A stretch of DNA of 64,000 nt, from NCBI GenBank assembly GCA_030695205.1, contig JAUYTN010000033.1, positions 248,001 to 312,000 on the forward strand, in the 5' to 3' direction. Shown here in pieces: positions 1 through 9,075 of this stretch. How positions within the stretch are numbered: position 1 is the stretch's first letter; each line of letters opens with the position of its first letter. This stretch comes from Burkholderiaceae bacterium (GTDB taxonomy: Bacteria > Pseudomonadota > Gammaproteobacteria > Burkholderiales > Burkholderiaceae_C). Position numbers and translations under genes: made by a program. The notes beneath the pieces were generated by a model, which was given only the letters and a program-made list of their open reading frames with translations, was not told the origin of the DNA and made no database searches.

Positions 1-2
1 AA

Positions 3-959
3 AGCCTCAAAGGCTGGGCGGACTGGAAGCGCAGCTACCTGCAGGCCGATGGCCGGGTGCTGGACACCGCCCAGAAAAACATCAGCCACTCCGAAGGCCA
101 GGGCTTTGCCATGGTGCTGGCCACCGCCGCCAACGACCGCGCGGCCTTTGACACCCTGTGGACGTGGACACAGAACAACCTGGCCAGCGCCCGCAACGAT
201 GGCCTGCTGGCCTGGCGCTGGGAGCCGGGCCGGGGCGTGACCGACACCAACACCGCCTCGGACGGCGACATCTTCGTGGCCTGGGCCCTGGTGCGGGCCA
301 ACCGCCAGTGGAAGCTACCCATCCACCGCGAGCAGGCCGCTCGCATGGCCCGCGCGATCCGAGAAAAAATGGTGGTGGATGGCACCCCCTGGGGCACCGT
401 GCTCAAGCCCGGCGTCACCGGCTTTGACACCCCCAACGGCCTGGTGGTCAACCTGTCGTACTGGGTGTTTCCGGCCTTTGAGGCCCTGAACGAGGTGGAC
501 CCCCACCCGCAGTGGGAGGCGCTGACCCGCTCTGGCCTGCGCCTGACCGAAATTGCCCGCTTCGGCCGCTGGCAACTGCCCCCCGACTGGCTGCTGCTGG
601 TCAACCCGCTGGCACTTTCGCCCCAACACCCGCCCCGCCATGGCTACGACGCGGTGCGCATCCCGCTGTACCTGCACTGGGCCGGGCACACCCGAACGCC
701 CGCCGACAAGGCCAGGCTGGAGCCGTTTTTCAAGTTCTGGACGCAGTTTGACTGCGCCGCATTTTTGCCCGCATGGACCAACCTGCTGGACAACTCCATC
801 GACTCCTACGGGGCCGAGCCAGGGGTAGCGGCCATCCGCACACTGGTCAACACCGGCAAGCCCCCCGCAAAAACCCCGTCCGCGACCGCCCAAAGCTACT
901 ACGCGGCCACACTGGGCTTGCTGGTGGAGGTGGCGGCGCGCGAAGGGGGCAAGCGCTGA
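3..959 (+). CDS. bcsZ: Glycoside hydrolase family 8 endoglucanase (BcsZ-like), 5' truncated by the window edge
   Basis: The reading frame is open from the first bases of the window, so the start codon lies outside it; the GTG at 57 is internal because the family-typical WKRSYLQADGR segment lies upstream of it. GH8 hallmarks are present: SEGQGFAM with the proton-donor Glu, SDGDIFVAWAL, and GYDAVRIPLYLHW with the catalytic Asp. GH8 enzymes cleave beta-1,4-glucans by inversion. In proteobacteria the single-domain periplasmic form is usually BcsZ, which trims cellulose during its export. The neighbouring bcs genes would lie left of the window, so the BcsZ assignment rests on family resemblance only. 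The visible C-terminal part is about 318 residues, close to a full catalytic domain without its signal peptide. Confidence 0.85.
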   Translation, partial: SLKGWADWKRSYLQADGRVLDTAQKNISHSEGQGFAMVLATAANDRAAFDTLWTWTQNNLASARNDGLLAWRWEPGRGVTDTNTASDGDIFVAWALVRANRQWKLPIHREQAARMARAIREKMVVDGTPWGTVLKPGVTGFDTPNGLVVNLSYWVFPAFEALNEVDPHPQWEALTRSGLRLTEIARFGRWQLPPDWLLLVNPLALSPQHPPRHGYDAVRIPLYLHWAGHTRTPADKARLEPFFKFWTQFDCAAFLPAWTNLLDNSIDSYGAEPGVAAIRTLVNTGKPPAKTPSATAQSYYAATLGLLVEVAAREGGKR

Positions 960-1134
960 CGCCACTGGTCCGGCGGACAGCGCACGCCCACCAAGGGCGA
1001 ACGCCCGGCTTTCTCTTGCTTCGTGGGCCTTGCCGGCGACGGGGCCGCGAACCAGGCTGCCGCCAATTGCCCGTCAAGGGTGGGCAGGCTCCTTGTTTTC
1101 TGAAGGCGCAGGCTGTGCATCACCTCAGTGGGCA

Positions 1135-1431
1135 CTACGGAAACTGCCGGGCCACATGCACCACCGCCCGGACCGTGACGATGCACCGTGCTGGGTCCTG
1201 GTCGAAATAGACGATGTAGTTCTCATAGGCCACCAGTTCATACGCACTTGCCACCCGCGTGCTGGTGCGCCGGGGAAAGTTGGGGTCGCTGAGGTGATCA
1301 ACCTGGGTGTCGATCAACAGCCACCAATCTGTCGCGGCGAGTGAGTTGTCTCTGGCAATCCAAGCCTCTATCGCATCCAGATCCTCGCTGTATTCGTGGC
1401 GGCGAATCACGTGCCACCTGGCGCAGTTCAT
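1135..1431 (-). CDS. RelE/ParE-family toxin
   Basis: A 98-residue protein with the ParE plan: an N-terminal EDLDAIEAWIARD helix, FPRRTSTRVASAYELVAYENY in the middle, and the C-terminal VVHVARQFP strand typical of ParE toxins. ParE toxins inhibit DNA gyrase; other RelE/ParE members cleave mRNA, and the target here cannot be told. The ATG at 1429-1431 overlaps the TGA of the upstream antitoxin (ATGA), so I prefer it to the longer open frame that begins at 1485. Translation is probably coupled to the antitoxin, as is common in type II systems. Confidence 0.82.
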   Translation of the reverse strand: MNCARWHVIRRHEYSEDLDAIEAWIARDNSLAATDWWLLIDTQVDHLSDPNFPRRTSTRVASAYELVAYENYIVYFDQDPARCIVTVRAVVHVARQFP

Positions 1432-1877
1432 CCTGCCTGCAACGCTTGACGCTGTGCCAGCTTGGCCTGCCGGACCGCTTGCCATTCAGCGTCGGCCACA
1501 GCGGGGCGTGGATCATCCCGGCTCGACTGCACCTTGGCATTGACCCAGCGGTCGTACTCGGCGGCGCGGGACAACGCCTGTGCCCGGTCTGGGCGCGAAC
1601 GCTTTTGCAAGGCGGCTTGTTCTGGCTGCCATTCATCCAACTTGTCCAGCACGATGCGTCGCACGCCCAACTTGTGCAGCAGTTTCAGCGCGCTGTCAGT
1701 CGTGCCAAACAGGCGTGGTGTCGCACCGCGCGCCTGCACCAGCGTGGCCATGCCGGTGCGCGTGACGAACTCCACCGCAAACCGTGGCCCGATGGGCACA
1801 AGCCCCACCGACTCGATGGCACCGTGGGCAAATGCGGCTTGAAACTGGGTCTGGGTCAAGGTTTGCATGGCGTTCAT
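1428..1877 (-). CDS. Putative antitoxin partner of the ParE-type toxin
   Basis: A 149-residue protein directly upstream of, and overlapping by 4 bases, the ParE-like toxin gene. The N-terminal half (about residues 5-70) looks like a compact alpha/beta module with FAVEFVTRTGMATLVQARG; the C-terminal half is charged and helical, as expected for a region that wraps a toxin. I see no ribbon-helix-helix or helix-turn-helix of the usual ParD or Xre types, and it is longer than ParD (about 80 residues). The antitoxin role is inferred from gene order and overlap, not from a recognised domain. A second ATG lies three codons in (1868). Confidence 0.65.
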   Translation of the reverse strand: MNAMQTLTQTQFQAAFAHGAIESVGLVPIGPRFAVEFVTRTGMATLVQARGATPRLFGTTDSALKLLHKLGVRRIVLDKLDEWQPEQAALQKRSRPDRAQALSRAAEYDRWVNAKVQSSRDDPRPAVADAEWQAVRQAKLAQRQALQAG

Positions 1878-2011
1878 ACCAATCTTGGCGGGATGTTGAA
1901 CTTACGTTATTCCTGCACACAAAGAGTGTAACTGTCCATGCTGAAGCTGCTGGAACGGGTGCAAACCATCGGTTGGCAACACCGAATCACACAGGCGCAG
2001 CCGAGCACCAC

Positions 2012-3643
2012 TCAGATGGACTTGCGCAAACTGGCCGGGGCAATGCGCATGCCTTCGCGGTACTTGGCCACGGTGCGGCGGGCGCACTCGATGCCCTGCT
2101 CTTTCAGCATGTCGGACAGCGCGTTGTCTGAGAGTGGCTTTCTGGGGTCTTCGCCCGCCACCAGCTGCTTGATCAAGGCACGCACCGCGGTGCTGGACGC
2201 ATTACCACCGGTCTCGGTGCCCAGGCTGGAGCCGAAAAAATACTTCAGCTCGTAGGTGCCAAACGGCGTGGCCATGTACTTGGCCGTGGTCACCCGGCTG
2301 ATGGTGGACTCGTGCAGGCCCAGCTCGTCGGCAATTTCGCGCAGCACCAGCGGGCGCATGGCCAGCTCGCCATGCATGAAGAAGTTGCGTTGCCGCTCGA
2401 CGATGGCACTGCTGACGCGCAAGATGGTGTCAAAGCGCTGCTGGATGTTCTTGATGAACCAGCGCGCCTCTTGCAGGCGCTGCTGCATGGGGGCCGCGCC
2501 GGTACCGCGCCGCCCTTCGCGCAGCGCGCCCGCATACACATCGTGCACCCGCAAACGGGGCATGACATCGGGGTTGAGCTGGACCTTGAAGCCCCGACCC
2601 GCACGGGTAACGATGACATCGGGCACCACCACCTGCCGCGACACATCGGCAAACCGCCGACCGGGCTTGGGCTCCAGGCGGGCAATCAGGCTCAGGGCTT
2701 CGCGCACCAGCGCTTCGTCCACGCCGCACAGCAGCGCCAGTTTTTTGGCGTCCCGCCGGGCCAGCAGCTCCATAGGCTGGTCGCACAGCAACAGTGCGGC
2801 GCGGGCGGCGGGTGAATTGCGCAGCTCTTGCACCTGCAGGCGCAGGCACTCGGCCAAGTGGCGGGCACCCACGCCTGTGGGCTCCATGTGCTGCAACAGG
2901 CCCAGGGCCACCCGCAGGTGGTGCACCAGCTCTTCCCGCTGCACCAGCAAGTCGGGAACCTGGGCCGCGTCGCCCGGCATCAGCGCCTGGGCCAGTTCTT
3001 CCAGCGACTCTTCCAGGTAGCCGTCTTCGTTCAGCGACTCGATGAGGGCGTACAGCGCCGCCCGGATTTCGTCGGACACGCGCAATCCCAGGGCCTGGCG
3101 GTGCAGGTGGTCAGGCAGGGAGACGTGGGCATGGGCCAGATCGGCGGCAGAGGTGGTGTCGTCCCCGTCGCCACTGTGGCGAGCGGGAGCGTCGCCGCCC
3201 CATTCGCTGTCGTCCGGGGCCATGTCCACCGACCCGTCGCCCTCCCAATCGGGCAACTCGGCGGCGGGGTCTTCTGCCGCTGCGGAGGGTGTCTCATCGC
3301 TCGCACCCTCATTTTTTAAGCCGAAACTGCCCTCATCGCTTGATGATATTGATAAGTTTGCTTCTTTTATTGAATCAGTCGAAGCCCCCCCATCGGCAGC
3401 GACTCCATCGCCACCCTCTGACAAGCGATCGCCCAGACTGACGGGGGCGTCGGCCTGGTCAAGGCCAAAAGCCTCTCGCTCGGCGGCATCGTCCACCCGG
3501 TCCAGAAACGGGTTTTCGTCGAGCATCTGCTCGACCTCCTGGCTCAGCTCCAGGGTGGACAGTTGCAACAGCCGGATGGACTGCTGCAACTGCGGTGTGA
3601 GCGCGAGGTGCTGCGATACCCGCAGGGACAAACCTTGTTTCAT
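2012..3643 (-). CDS. rpoN: RNA polymerase sigma-54 factor
   Basis: A 543-residue sigma-54. Region I starts at MKQGLSLRVSQHLALTPQLQ and contains QQSIRLLQLS, the activator-responsive segment. An acidic linker (about residues 60-150) follows, then the core-binding region and the C-terminal DNA-binding region with the RpoN box ARRTVAKYRE near residue 520. It directs RNA polymerase to -24/-12 promoters and needs AAA+ activators. The ATG at 3643 gives the canonical N-terminus; the frame is open further upstream but that part is unlike RpoN and overlaps lptB. It follows lptB by 13 bases, in the usual lptA-lptB-rpoN order. The acidic linker holds an AT-rich repeat element (3311-3366) whose codon use differs sharply from the rest of the gene. 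Confidence 0.97.
   Translation of the reverse strand: MKQGLSLRVSQHLALTPQLQQSIRLLQLSTLELSQEVEQMLDENPFLDRVDDAAEREAFGLDQADAPVSLGDRLSEGGDGVAADGGASTDSIKEANLSISSSDEGSFGLKNEGASDETPSAAAEDPAAELPDWEGDGSVDMAPDDSEWGGDAPARHSGDGDDTTSAADLAHAHVSLPDHLHRQALGLRVSDEIRAALYALIESLNEDGYLEESLEELAQALMPGDAAQVPDLLVQREELVHHLRVALGLLQHMEPTGVGARHLAECLRLQVQELRNSPAARAALLLCDQPMELLARRDAKKLALLCGVDEALVREALSLIARLEPKPGRRFADVSRQVVVPDVIVTRAGRGFKVQLNPDVMPRLRVHDVYAGALREGRRGTGAAPMQQRLQEARWFIKNIQQRFDTILRVSSAIVERQRNFFMHGELAMRPLVLREIADELGLHESTISRVTTAKYMATPFGTYELKYFFGSSLGTETGGNASSTAVRALIKQLVAGEDPRKPLSDNALSDMLKEQGIECARRTVAKYREGMRIAPASLRKSI
3311..3366 (-). repeat. AT-rich mini-element, copy in rpoN (core 3328-3358)
   Basis: One of seven related elements in the window. 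Read on the minus strand, the 31-nt core is 16 nt (aacttatcaatatcat), then caagcga, then 8 nt. It shares 16 identical bases (agcaaacttatcaata) with the ubiA copy. It is in frame and encodes part of the acidic linker of sigma-54 (around SIKEANLSISSSDEGSFGL), which is poorly conserved in the family. Confidence 0.7.
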
Positions 3644-3656
3644 GGGGCCTACACAG

Positions 3657-4460
3657 TCACATGCGGAAGTGCTCGCCCAGGTACACCCGGCGCACCTCGG
3701 CGTTGGCCACGATGTCAGCCGGTGTACCCTGTGCCAGCACCGTGCCCTCGTTGATGATGTAGGCGTGGTCGCAAATGCCCAGGGTTTCGCGCACGTTGTG
3801 GTCGGTGATGAGCACGCCAATGCCCCTGGCCTTCAGGAACCCAATGATCCGCTGGATCTCGATCACCGCAATCGGGTCTATGCCCGCAAACGGTTCGTCC
3901 AACAGGATGAAGCGCGGCCCAGTGGCCAGCGCCCGTGCAATTTCCACCCGGCGGCGCTCGCCTCCCGAGAGCGCGGGGGCGGGAGAGGTGCGCAGGTGCT
4001 CTACCCGCAGGTCGTGCAGCAGGGTGTCCAGGCGCTGGTTCACCTCGGCTTTGGGCAAAGGCCTGCCATCGGCGCCGTGCTGCAGTTCGAGCACCGCGCG
4101 CACGTTGTCCTCGACGCTGAGCTTGCGAAAGATGGATGCCTCCTGGGGCAGGTAGCCCAAGCCCTGGCGGGCACGGCGGTGGATGGGCTGGCTTTCGATG
4201 GACTGGCCGTCCAGCAAAATCTGCCCGCCATCGGCCCGGACCAGCCCCACGATCATGTAGAACGAGGTGGTTTTTCCGGCACCGTTGGGGCCAAGCAAAC
4301 CCACCACCTCGCCCTCGTCCACCGCCAGAGAGACGTCCTTGACCACCTGGCGGCTGCCGTAGGACTTGCGAAGGTGGCGCGCCTCCAGGCGCACAGGGGG
4401 CTCGGAGGCCACCACTGGCGCTGGGGGCATGGCAGGTGCCTGTGCCGCTGCCGTCAGCAT
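3657..4460 (-). CDS. lptB: LPS export ABC transporter ATP-binding protein LptB
   Basis: A 267-residue ABC ATPase with Walker [10 protein letters not shown] (residues 57-65), signature [15 protein letters not shown], Walker [13 protein letters not shown] and the H-loop in TDHN. It powers LptB2FG, which extracts lipopolysaccharide from the inner membrane and pushes it onto the LptA bridge. It sits between lptA and rpoN, the standard order. The start is either the ATG at 4460 or a GTG one codon earlier; both overlap the lptA stop, which implies coupled translation. An Ala/Pro-rich extension of about 23 residues precedes the ABC core. Confidence 0.97.
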   Translation of the reverse strand: MLTAAAQAPAMPPAPVVASEPPVRLEARHLRKSYGSRQVVKDVSLAVDEGEVVGLLGPNGAGKTTSFYMIVGLVRADGGQILLDGQSIESQPIHRRARQGLGYLPQEASIFRKLSVEDNVRAVLELQHGADGRPLPKAEVNQRLDTLLHDLRVEHLRTSPAPALSGGERRRVEIARALATGPRFILLDEPFAGIDPIAVIEIQRIIGFLKARGIGVLITDHNVRETLGICDHAYIINEGTVLAQGTPADIVANAEVRRVYLGEHFRM

Positions 4461-5185
4461 CACCGGCCCACCCCGTCCAGGCGGCCGGAAGGCGCCAGCC
4501 TGGCGGGTGGAGTGGCTGGTGCGGGCGTGGTCGCTGTAGCGGCGGGCTGCCCGGTGGCAGCGGCAGGCGGGTTCATGGCCGAAGCGGGGGTCAGCATGGC
4601 CCGCACACGGCCCGATGGGTTGGCGGCCGTGCGGCCACTGGCCCCGGCATCCACACTGAAGGTTTCGTTGCTGTTGTTGTACACAATGAGGCCACCGGCG
4701 GTTTCGTCGCCCAGCACGGCACCGCGGTAGCGGCGCAGCACCGCCGACCCGATGAACTTCACCTGATCGGCCTGGCCGTTGTAATCGATCTGGTCGGCGG
4801 TGCCCTCGATGTGCTCATCCAGGCCCTCGCGCTTTTGCCGGAAAAAAGCCGGGTTGGCGGGCGAACCGGTCACCAGCCCGAACTGGTTGCCCTGGGCGTC
4901 CTGGCGCACCTCGACCCGGTCGCCACGGATCACGATGGTTCCCTTGGTGATGACCACGTTGCCAGTGAACACACTGAGTTGGCGCGCATCGTCGTAGCGC
5001 AGGGCGTCGGCCTCGGCGTTCATGGGCTGGGTGCGATCGGCCCGCTCGGCCAGTGCAGCAGTGGCCAGCACCGCACCCACACAGGCCACGAGCCCCTGGC
5101 GGCACAGCCACTGCATGCGCTGCGTCAGCCGCGCCGACACAGCGCAACAGGACAGGACAAAAGAAGGTGAAAGTGAGGATTTCAT
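4460..5185 (-). CDS. lptA: LPS transport periplasmic protein LptA
   Basis: A 241-residue OstA/LptA-family protein with an N-terminal signal sequence (hydrophobic ...[13 protein letters not shown], cleavage near residue 46) and a beta-jellyroll domain (about residues 50-180; motifs [34 protein letters not shown]). LptA oligomers carry LPS across the periplasm. It is longer than E. coli LptA because of a long leader and an Ala/Pro-rich C-terminal tail; an internal ATG 24 codons in is an alternative start. The stop overlaps the start of lptB. No lptC gene lies upstream; the next genes upstream are a terminator and dsbA. Confidence 0.93.
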   Translation of the reverse strand: MKSSLSPSFVLSCCAVSARLTQRMQWLCRQGLVACVGAVLATAALAERADRTQPMNAEADALRYDDARQLSVFTGNVVITKGTIVIRGDRVEVRQDAQGNQFGLVTGSPANPAFFRQKREGLDEHIEGTADQIDYNGQADQVKFIGSAVLRRYRGAVLGDETAGGLIVYNNSNETFSVDAGASGRTAANPSGRVRAMLTPASAMNPPAAATGQPAATATTPAPATPPARLAPSGRLDGVGR

Positions 5186-5208
5186 GGGGGCACGCTATTT
5201 GCTTGCCA

Positions 5209-5214
5209 TTGTAG
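5209..5214 (-). promoter_or_regulatory. Possible -10 element ahead of lptA
   Basis: TACAAT on the minus strand, 23 bases before the lptA ATG and downstream of the dsbA terminator. The hexamer 17 bases further upstream (TGCCTG) is a poor -35. It fits a short-leader promoter for lptA-lptB-rpoN, but the evidence is one hexamer plus position. Confidence 0.3.
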
Positions 5215-5279
5215 CGGCGCACCCAGGCCGCAGGCAGGTTGCCGCCTGGGCATCCACTGCATGCCACCCATCAACAACC

Positions 5280-5304
5280 AAAAGCCCACCGGCGGTGGGC
5301 TTTT
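5280..5304 (-). terminator. Rho-independent terminator after dsbA
   Basis: A perfect 11-bp stem (aaaagcccacc / ggtgggctttt) with a 3-nt loop and T-rich right arm lies 40 bases after the dsbA stop. It is nearly symmetric, so it could also act on the plus strand. It separates the argS-SPOR-dsbA unit from lptA-lptB-rpoN. Confidence 0.85.
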
Positions 5305-5344
5305 CTGTGCGCAAAAAAAGGCAGCGGTCAGGCCGCCCGCACCG

Positions 5345-6001
5345 TCAGGCCTTGCGGCTGAGATCGACCAGGTGGTCCACCACCTGCAGCGCACGTTCCA
5401 TGGATTTGGCCATGGAACCCGAGGTGAAGAACCGGCCAGCCACCCCAAGGGCGGGCACACCGTCCACCTGGTAGGCATCGGTGATCTGGCTGGCACGGCG
5501 TGCCTTGCCCGCCACGCCGAAGGAGTTGTATAACTCCAAGAACTTGGCCTTGTCTACCCCTTGTTTGGCCATCCAGGCGGAAATTTCGTCCTGGGTGTTG
5601 AGCCGCTGCTTCTCCACATGCACCGCATGGAACACCTTGCGGTGCAAATCGTCGGCGCGGCCCATGGCCTCCAGCGCGTAGTACAGGCGCTGCTGGGGCA
5701 CGTTGTCGTCGCGAAAAGCCACCGGCAGGCGGCGCACCACGACATGGGCGGGTGCCTTGCTGCTCCACTGGTCAAAGGTGGGCTCAAACCGGAAGCAGTG
5801 CGGGCAGTTGTACCAAAAGAACTCCACCACCTCGACCTTGCCCGCCGGTGCATCGACCGGCGCCGGGCGCTGCAGGCGCAAAAAGTCTGTGCCTTCGCGG
5901 TAACCCGCTGCGGTCTGTGCCAGTGTGGGCAGATGGGCGGCCCCCAACATCAATGCCAGCGGCGACAGGGCGGCTGTTCGGGAAAATTCACGGCGATGCA
6001 T
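5345..6001 (-). CDS. dsbA: Thiol:disulfide interchange protein DsbA
   Basis: A 218-residue periplasmic thioredoxin-fold oxidase. The active site CPHC is at residues 66-69 (in FFWYNCPHCF), and the cis-proline loop is VDGVPALGV. DsbA donates disulfides to secreted proteins and is reoxidised by DsbB. The leader (MHRREFSRTAALSPLALML...) ends near residue 29; the two arginines make a Tat signal thinkable but Sec is more likely. The ATG at 6001 is chosen because AGGAG lies at good distance upstream; the open frame extends 35 codons further without family similarity. It follows the SPOR gene by 73 bases. Confidence 0.95.
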   Translation of the reverse strand: MHRREFSRTAALSPLALMLGAAHLPTLAQTAAGYREGTDFLRLQRPAPVDAPAGKVEVVEFFWYNCPHCFRFEPTFDQWSSKAPAHVVVRRLPVAFRDDNVPQQRLYYALEAMGRADDLHRKVFHAVHVEKQRLNTQDEISAWMAKQGVDKAKFLELYNSFGVAGKARRASQITDAYQVDGVPALGVAGRFFTSGSMAKSMERALQVVDHLVDLSRKA

Positions 6002-6074
6002 CGTCAAGTACTCCTGTGGTTCTGCATTCAGTGTGGCGGGAGCGAACATAGGTTCCCGCTGGGCACCCCAACAT

Positions 6075-6833
6075 TCAACGCTGCACGCGCACCAGAGCAG
6101 CCTCAAAGCCGCTGGGCTGTAGCGTGTCTTTCATCTGTTCGGCATCGGCCTGCCGCTCGAACGGGCCCAGCCGCACCCGGTACACGGTGCGCCCGCTTTG
6201 CTCGCGCTCGGTCACGTTGGCGTCCAGACCCATGAGCACCAGGCGCGCGCGCTGGGACTGTGCATCTTCCGGCGTGCGGTAGGCGCCCACCTGCACAAAG
6301 TACATGAACGACTCTGCCGGGCCACTGGCACCGGCAGTGGTACCGGCAGCAGCAGCCGGGGCAGCCTTGGTTGTGCCAAAACTCTTGCCTTGTGTCTGCT
6401 GTGCGGCCAGATCGCCCAAGGGGTCAGGAGACGACGAATAGGTTTTGCCTTTGGCTGCCGTTGGCGCCACCGGGGCAGCTGGGTCCTGGCCACCTGCGGG
6501 CGCGGGTGAACCGGCCTTGGCGGGCGGGGGCAGCAACTCGGGCCGCTCAACCGATGCGGCTGGAGCGGCCGCTGGCGCAGGCTCGGCACCCGACGGAGTG
6601 GCACGGCCACCATTGAGGACGGCGTTGGGATTCCAGTCGCGGTTGCGCTCGGCCTCGACGGAGTCTTCCGATGACTTGCGCGAAATGACCCGATCCACAA
6701 ACGGCACAGGCACCTTGGTCACGTACACCGCCACCGCCAGCGCCACGGCCAAACCGACCAGCACACCCAGCACAAAGCCCAGCACCGTGCCGCCACGTTG
6801 CGCCCGAGCCGAAGAAACACCACAGCGGTTCAT
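6075..6833 (-). CDS. SPOR-domain membrane protein (FtsN-like)
   Basis: A 252-residue protein with one transmembrane helix (about residues 17-38, VLGFVLGVLVGLAVALAVAVYV), a Pro/Ala-rich periplasmic linker (about 70-175), and a C-terminal SPOR domain (FVQVGAYRTPEDAQSQRARL ... YRVRLGPF). SPOR domains bind denuded septal peptidoglycan; FtsN-like proteins with this layout activate cell division. Whether this is the functional FtsN is not shown by sequence. The ATG at 6833 follows an AAGGA motif. It lies 43 bases after argS and ahead of dsbA, probably co-transcribed. Confidence 0.88.
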   Translation of the reverse strand: MNRCGVSSARAQRGGTVLGFVLGVLVGLAVALAVAVYVTKVPVPFVDRVISRKSSEDSVEAERNRDWNPNAVLNGGRATPSGAEPAPAAAPAASVERPELLPPPAKAGSPAPAGGQDPAAPVAPTAAKGKTYSSSPDPLGDLAAQQTQGKSFGTTKAAPAAAAGTTAGASGPAESFMYFVQVGAYRTPEDAQSQRARLVLMGLDANVTEREQSGRTVYRVRLGPFERQADAEQMKDTLQPSGFEAALVRVQR

Positions 6834-6876
6834 AAGACAGTCCTTGAAAATTTTGGCGGCACCCAGCGTGCGTGCA

Positions 6877-8586
6877 TCACATCTTGCGCGGGGCACTCAC
6901 ACCCAGCACCGCCAGGCCGTTGGCCAGCACCTGGGCAGTGGCTGCCACCAGGGCCAGGCGAGCGAGTTTGACCGCCACATCGTCCACCAGGATGCGCTCG
7001 GCGTCGTAGTAGCTGTGGTAACAGGCCGCCAGCTCGCGCAGATAGAAGGTGATGTCGTGCGGCGCATTGTCGGCCGCCGCTGCCGTCAGCATGCCAGGGT
7101 ACTGGGCGAGCTTGAGCATGAGGGCCGCTGCCTGAGGGCTGTTCAGGGCAGACAGGTCCACCTGCGGGAGTTGGGCCACGTCGCCACCCTCTTTGTCGTG
7201 CCAGGCACTCAGCACCGAGCAAATGCGGGCGTGGGCGTACTGCACGTAGTACACCGGGTTGTCGTTGTTCTGGGCCAGCGCCAGATCGATGTCAAAGATG
7301 TACTCGGTATCGGGTTTGCGGCTGAGCAAAAAGAAACGCACCGCATCTTTGCTGGTCCATTCGATGAGGTCGCGCAGGGTGACGTAGCTGCCCGCCCGCT
7401 TGGAGATTTTCACCTCCTGCCCACCGCGCACCACACGCACCATGGTGTGCAGCACGTAGTCCGGGTAGCCCTTGGGAATGCCTGCGTCAGCGGCCTGCAG
7501 CCCGGCACGCACCCGGGCAATGGTGCCGTGGTGGTCCATGCCCTGGATGTTGACCACCTTGGTAAAGCCCCGCTCCCACTTGGCGATGTGGTAGGCCACA
7601 TCGGGCACGAAATAGGTGAAGGTGCCGTCTTGCTTGCGCATGACGCGGTCTTTGTCGTCGCCGTAGTCGGTGCTGCGCAGCCACAGCGCGCCGTCTTGCT
7701 CGTAGGTGTGGCCAGCGTCCACCAGCCGCTGCACCGTCTGGGCAACACGCCCGCTGGTGTACAGGCTGGACTCCAGGTAGTAGTGGTCAAAGCGAACGGC
7801 AAAGGCCTTCAGGTCCAGGTCCTGCTCGTGGCGCAGGTAGGCCACCGCAAACTGGCGGATGCCGTCGAGGTCGTTCACGTCACCGCTGGCGGTGAACTCG
7901 CGGTCATCGGCCTTGACCGTCTTTCTGGCCAAAAAGTCGTTGGCAATGTCCTGGATGTAGTCGCCGTTGTAAAACGCCTTGCTGGCCGGGTTGGCCGGAT
8001 CTGTGGGCCAGCAATCGTCGCCGGGCTTGAAGCCTTTGGCGCGCAGCTGGGTGCTGTTGGCCAGGGTTTGGATTTGCACGCCCGCGTCGTTGTAATAGAA
8101 CTCGCGGTGCACGCTGTGGCCCTGGGTGGCGTACAGGTTGCAAATGGCGTCGCCGAGCGCGGCCTGGCGGCCATGGCCCACATGCAGCGGACCTGTGGGG
8201 TTGGCGGAGACAAACTCCACCAGCACCCGCTGCCCGGTGGCCGGCTGGCGGCCAAAGGCCTCTCCTTGCGCCAGCACCTCACGCACCACCTCTTGCTTGG
8301 CGGCGGCTGTGAGGCGGATGTTGATGAAACCTGGCCCGGCAATCTCCAGCGCATCCACCCACTGTGCAAACACAGGCGTGGCCCTGAGTGCGGCGCACAG
8401 GTCTTCGGCCAGTTGGCGGGGGTTTTTCTTGAGGGGTTTGGCCAGCTGCATGGCAGCGGTGCAGGCAAAGTCGCCGTGGGCCGCCACCTTGGGGGTTTCG
8501 AAGGCGGCCTTGTCGGCGCCCCCGGGGGCAATTCGCTCCAGCTCGGCCGCCAGTGCGGTCAGCAGGTTGTGTTTGATGGTCAGCAT
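6877..8586 (-). CDS. argS: Arginyl-tRNA synthetase
   Basis: A 569-residue class I synthetase. The ATP-binding HIGH variant is [12 protein letters not shown] (in [14 protein letters not shown]), and the KMSKS variant is VKISKRAG. The N-terminal Add-1 domain precedes the Rossmann core, and the C-terminal helical anticodon-binding domain ends at ...LGVSAPRKM. It charges tRNA-Arg. The ATG at 8586 gives [16 protein letters not shown], typical of the family; the frame is open 17 codons upstream without similarity. First gene of the argS-SPOR-dsbA unit. Confidence 0.97.
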   Translation of the reverse strand: MLTIKHNLLTALAAELERIAPGGADKAAFETPKVAAHGDFACTAAMQLAKPLKKNPRQLAEDLCAALRATPVFAQWVDALEIAGPGFINIRLTAAAKQEVVREVLAQGEAFGRQPATGQRVLVEFVSANPTGPLHVGHGRQAALGDAICNLYATQGHSVHREFYYNDAGVQIQTLANSTQLRAKGFKPGDDCWPTDPANPASKAFYNGDYIQDIANDFLARKTVKADDREFTASGDVNDLDGIRQFAVAYLRHEQDLDLKAFAVRFDHYYLESSLYTSGRVAQTVQRLVDAGHTYEQDGALWLRSTDYGDDKDRVMRKQDGTFTYFVPDVAYHIAKWERGFTKVVNIQGMDHHGTIARVRAGLQAADAGIPKGYPDYVLHTMVRVVRGGQEVKISKRAGSYVTLRDLIEWTSKDAVRFFLLSRKPDTEYIFDIDLALAQNNDNPVYYVQYAHARICSVLSAWHDKEGGDVAQLPQVDLSALNSPQAAALMLKLAQYPGMLTAAAADNAPHDITFYLRELAACYHSYYDAERILVDDVAVKLARLALVAATAQVLANGLAVLGVSAPRKM

Positions 8587-8701
8587 GGCCGCGATTTTAG
8601 GCGGGCGGACCTGAGCACCGCCCGGCAACCCCGACAATCGGGCGGCGGCTCAGGCAAGCTTGCCCTGCTGCACCGCTTGTCTGTCTCACCAAGGAGTCTT
8701 T

Positions 8702-9019
8702 ATGCGCTTTTCCCTGCCCGCTCTGGCCCTCGGCCTGTCACTGGCCTGTGGCCATGCCCTGGCCGCCGATGCCCCGGCACCCACCGCCCAGCAGAACAAA
8801 ATGAAAACCTGCAACGCCGAGGCCAAGACCCAAGGACTCAAAGGCGACGAGCGCAAAGCCTTCATGAGCAGCTGCCTGAGCGCCAAAGGCGCACCGCCCG
8901 CTGGCGAGGCTAAAACTGCCCAGCAAAGCAAAATGAAAACCTGCAACGCCGACGCCAAGGCCAAAGCCCTCAAGGGCGACGAGCGCAAGGCCTTCATGAG
9001 CAGCTGCCTCAAAGGCTGA
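8702..9019 (+). CDS. PsiF-repeat periplasmic protein
   Basis: A 105-residue protein with a Sec signal peptide (cleavage after ...ACGHALA, near residue 21) and two PsiF repeats, each of the form QQxKMKTCNAxAK...LKGDERKAFMSSCL, with two cysteines per repeat. The repeats are nearly identical in DNA too, so the gene grew by internal duplication. PsiF of E. coli is induced by phosphate starvation; the molecular role is unknown. The ATG at 8702 follows AAGGAG. A single-gene unit between the divergent argS and the convergent argP-like gene. Confidence 0.85.
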   Translation: MRFSLPALALGLSLACGHALAADAPAPTAQQNKMKTCNAEAKTQGLKGDERKAFMSSCLSAKGAPPAGEAKTAQQSKMKTCNADAKAKALKGDERKAFMSSCLKG

Positions 9020-9075
9020 CGAGCGGGATTGCCCGTCCGGGCAACTGCCCTGTGCGGGTTCGCGGCACAGGGCAG

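Noticed and set aside
3042..4730. A 562-codon open frame on the plus strand opposite rpoN, lptB and lptA
   Set aside because: It is a GC-rich antisense shadow with no ribosome-binding site; the minus-strand genes are well conserved.
6445..8913. An 822-codon open frame opposite argS and the SPOR gene
   Set aside because: Composition is low-complexity His/Gln/Gly typical of antisense frames; argS on the other strand is certain.
8785..9010. Direct repeat in the PsiF-like gene as a mobile or CRISPR-like repeat
   Set aside because: It encodes the two PsiF protein repeats in frame, so it is an internal gene duplication.
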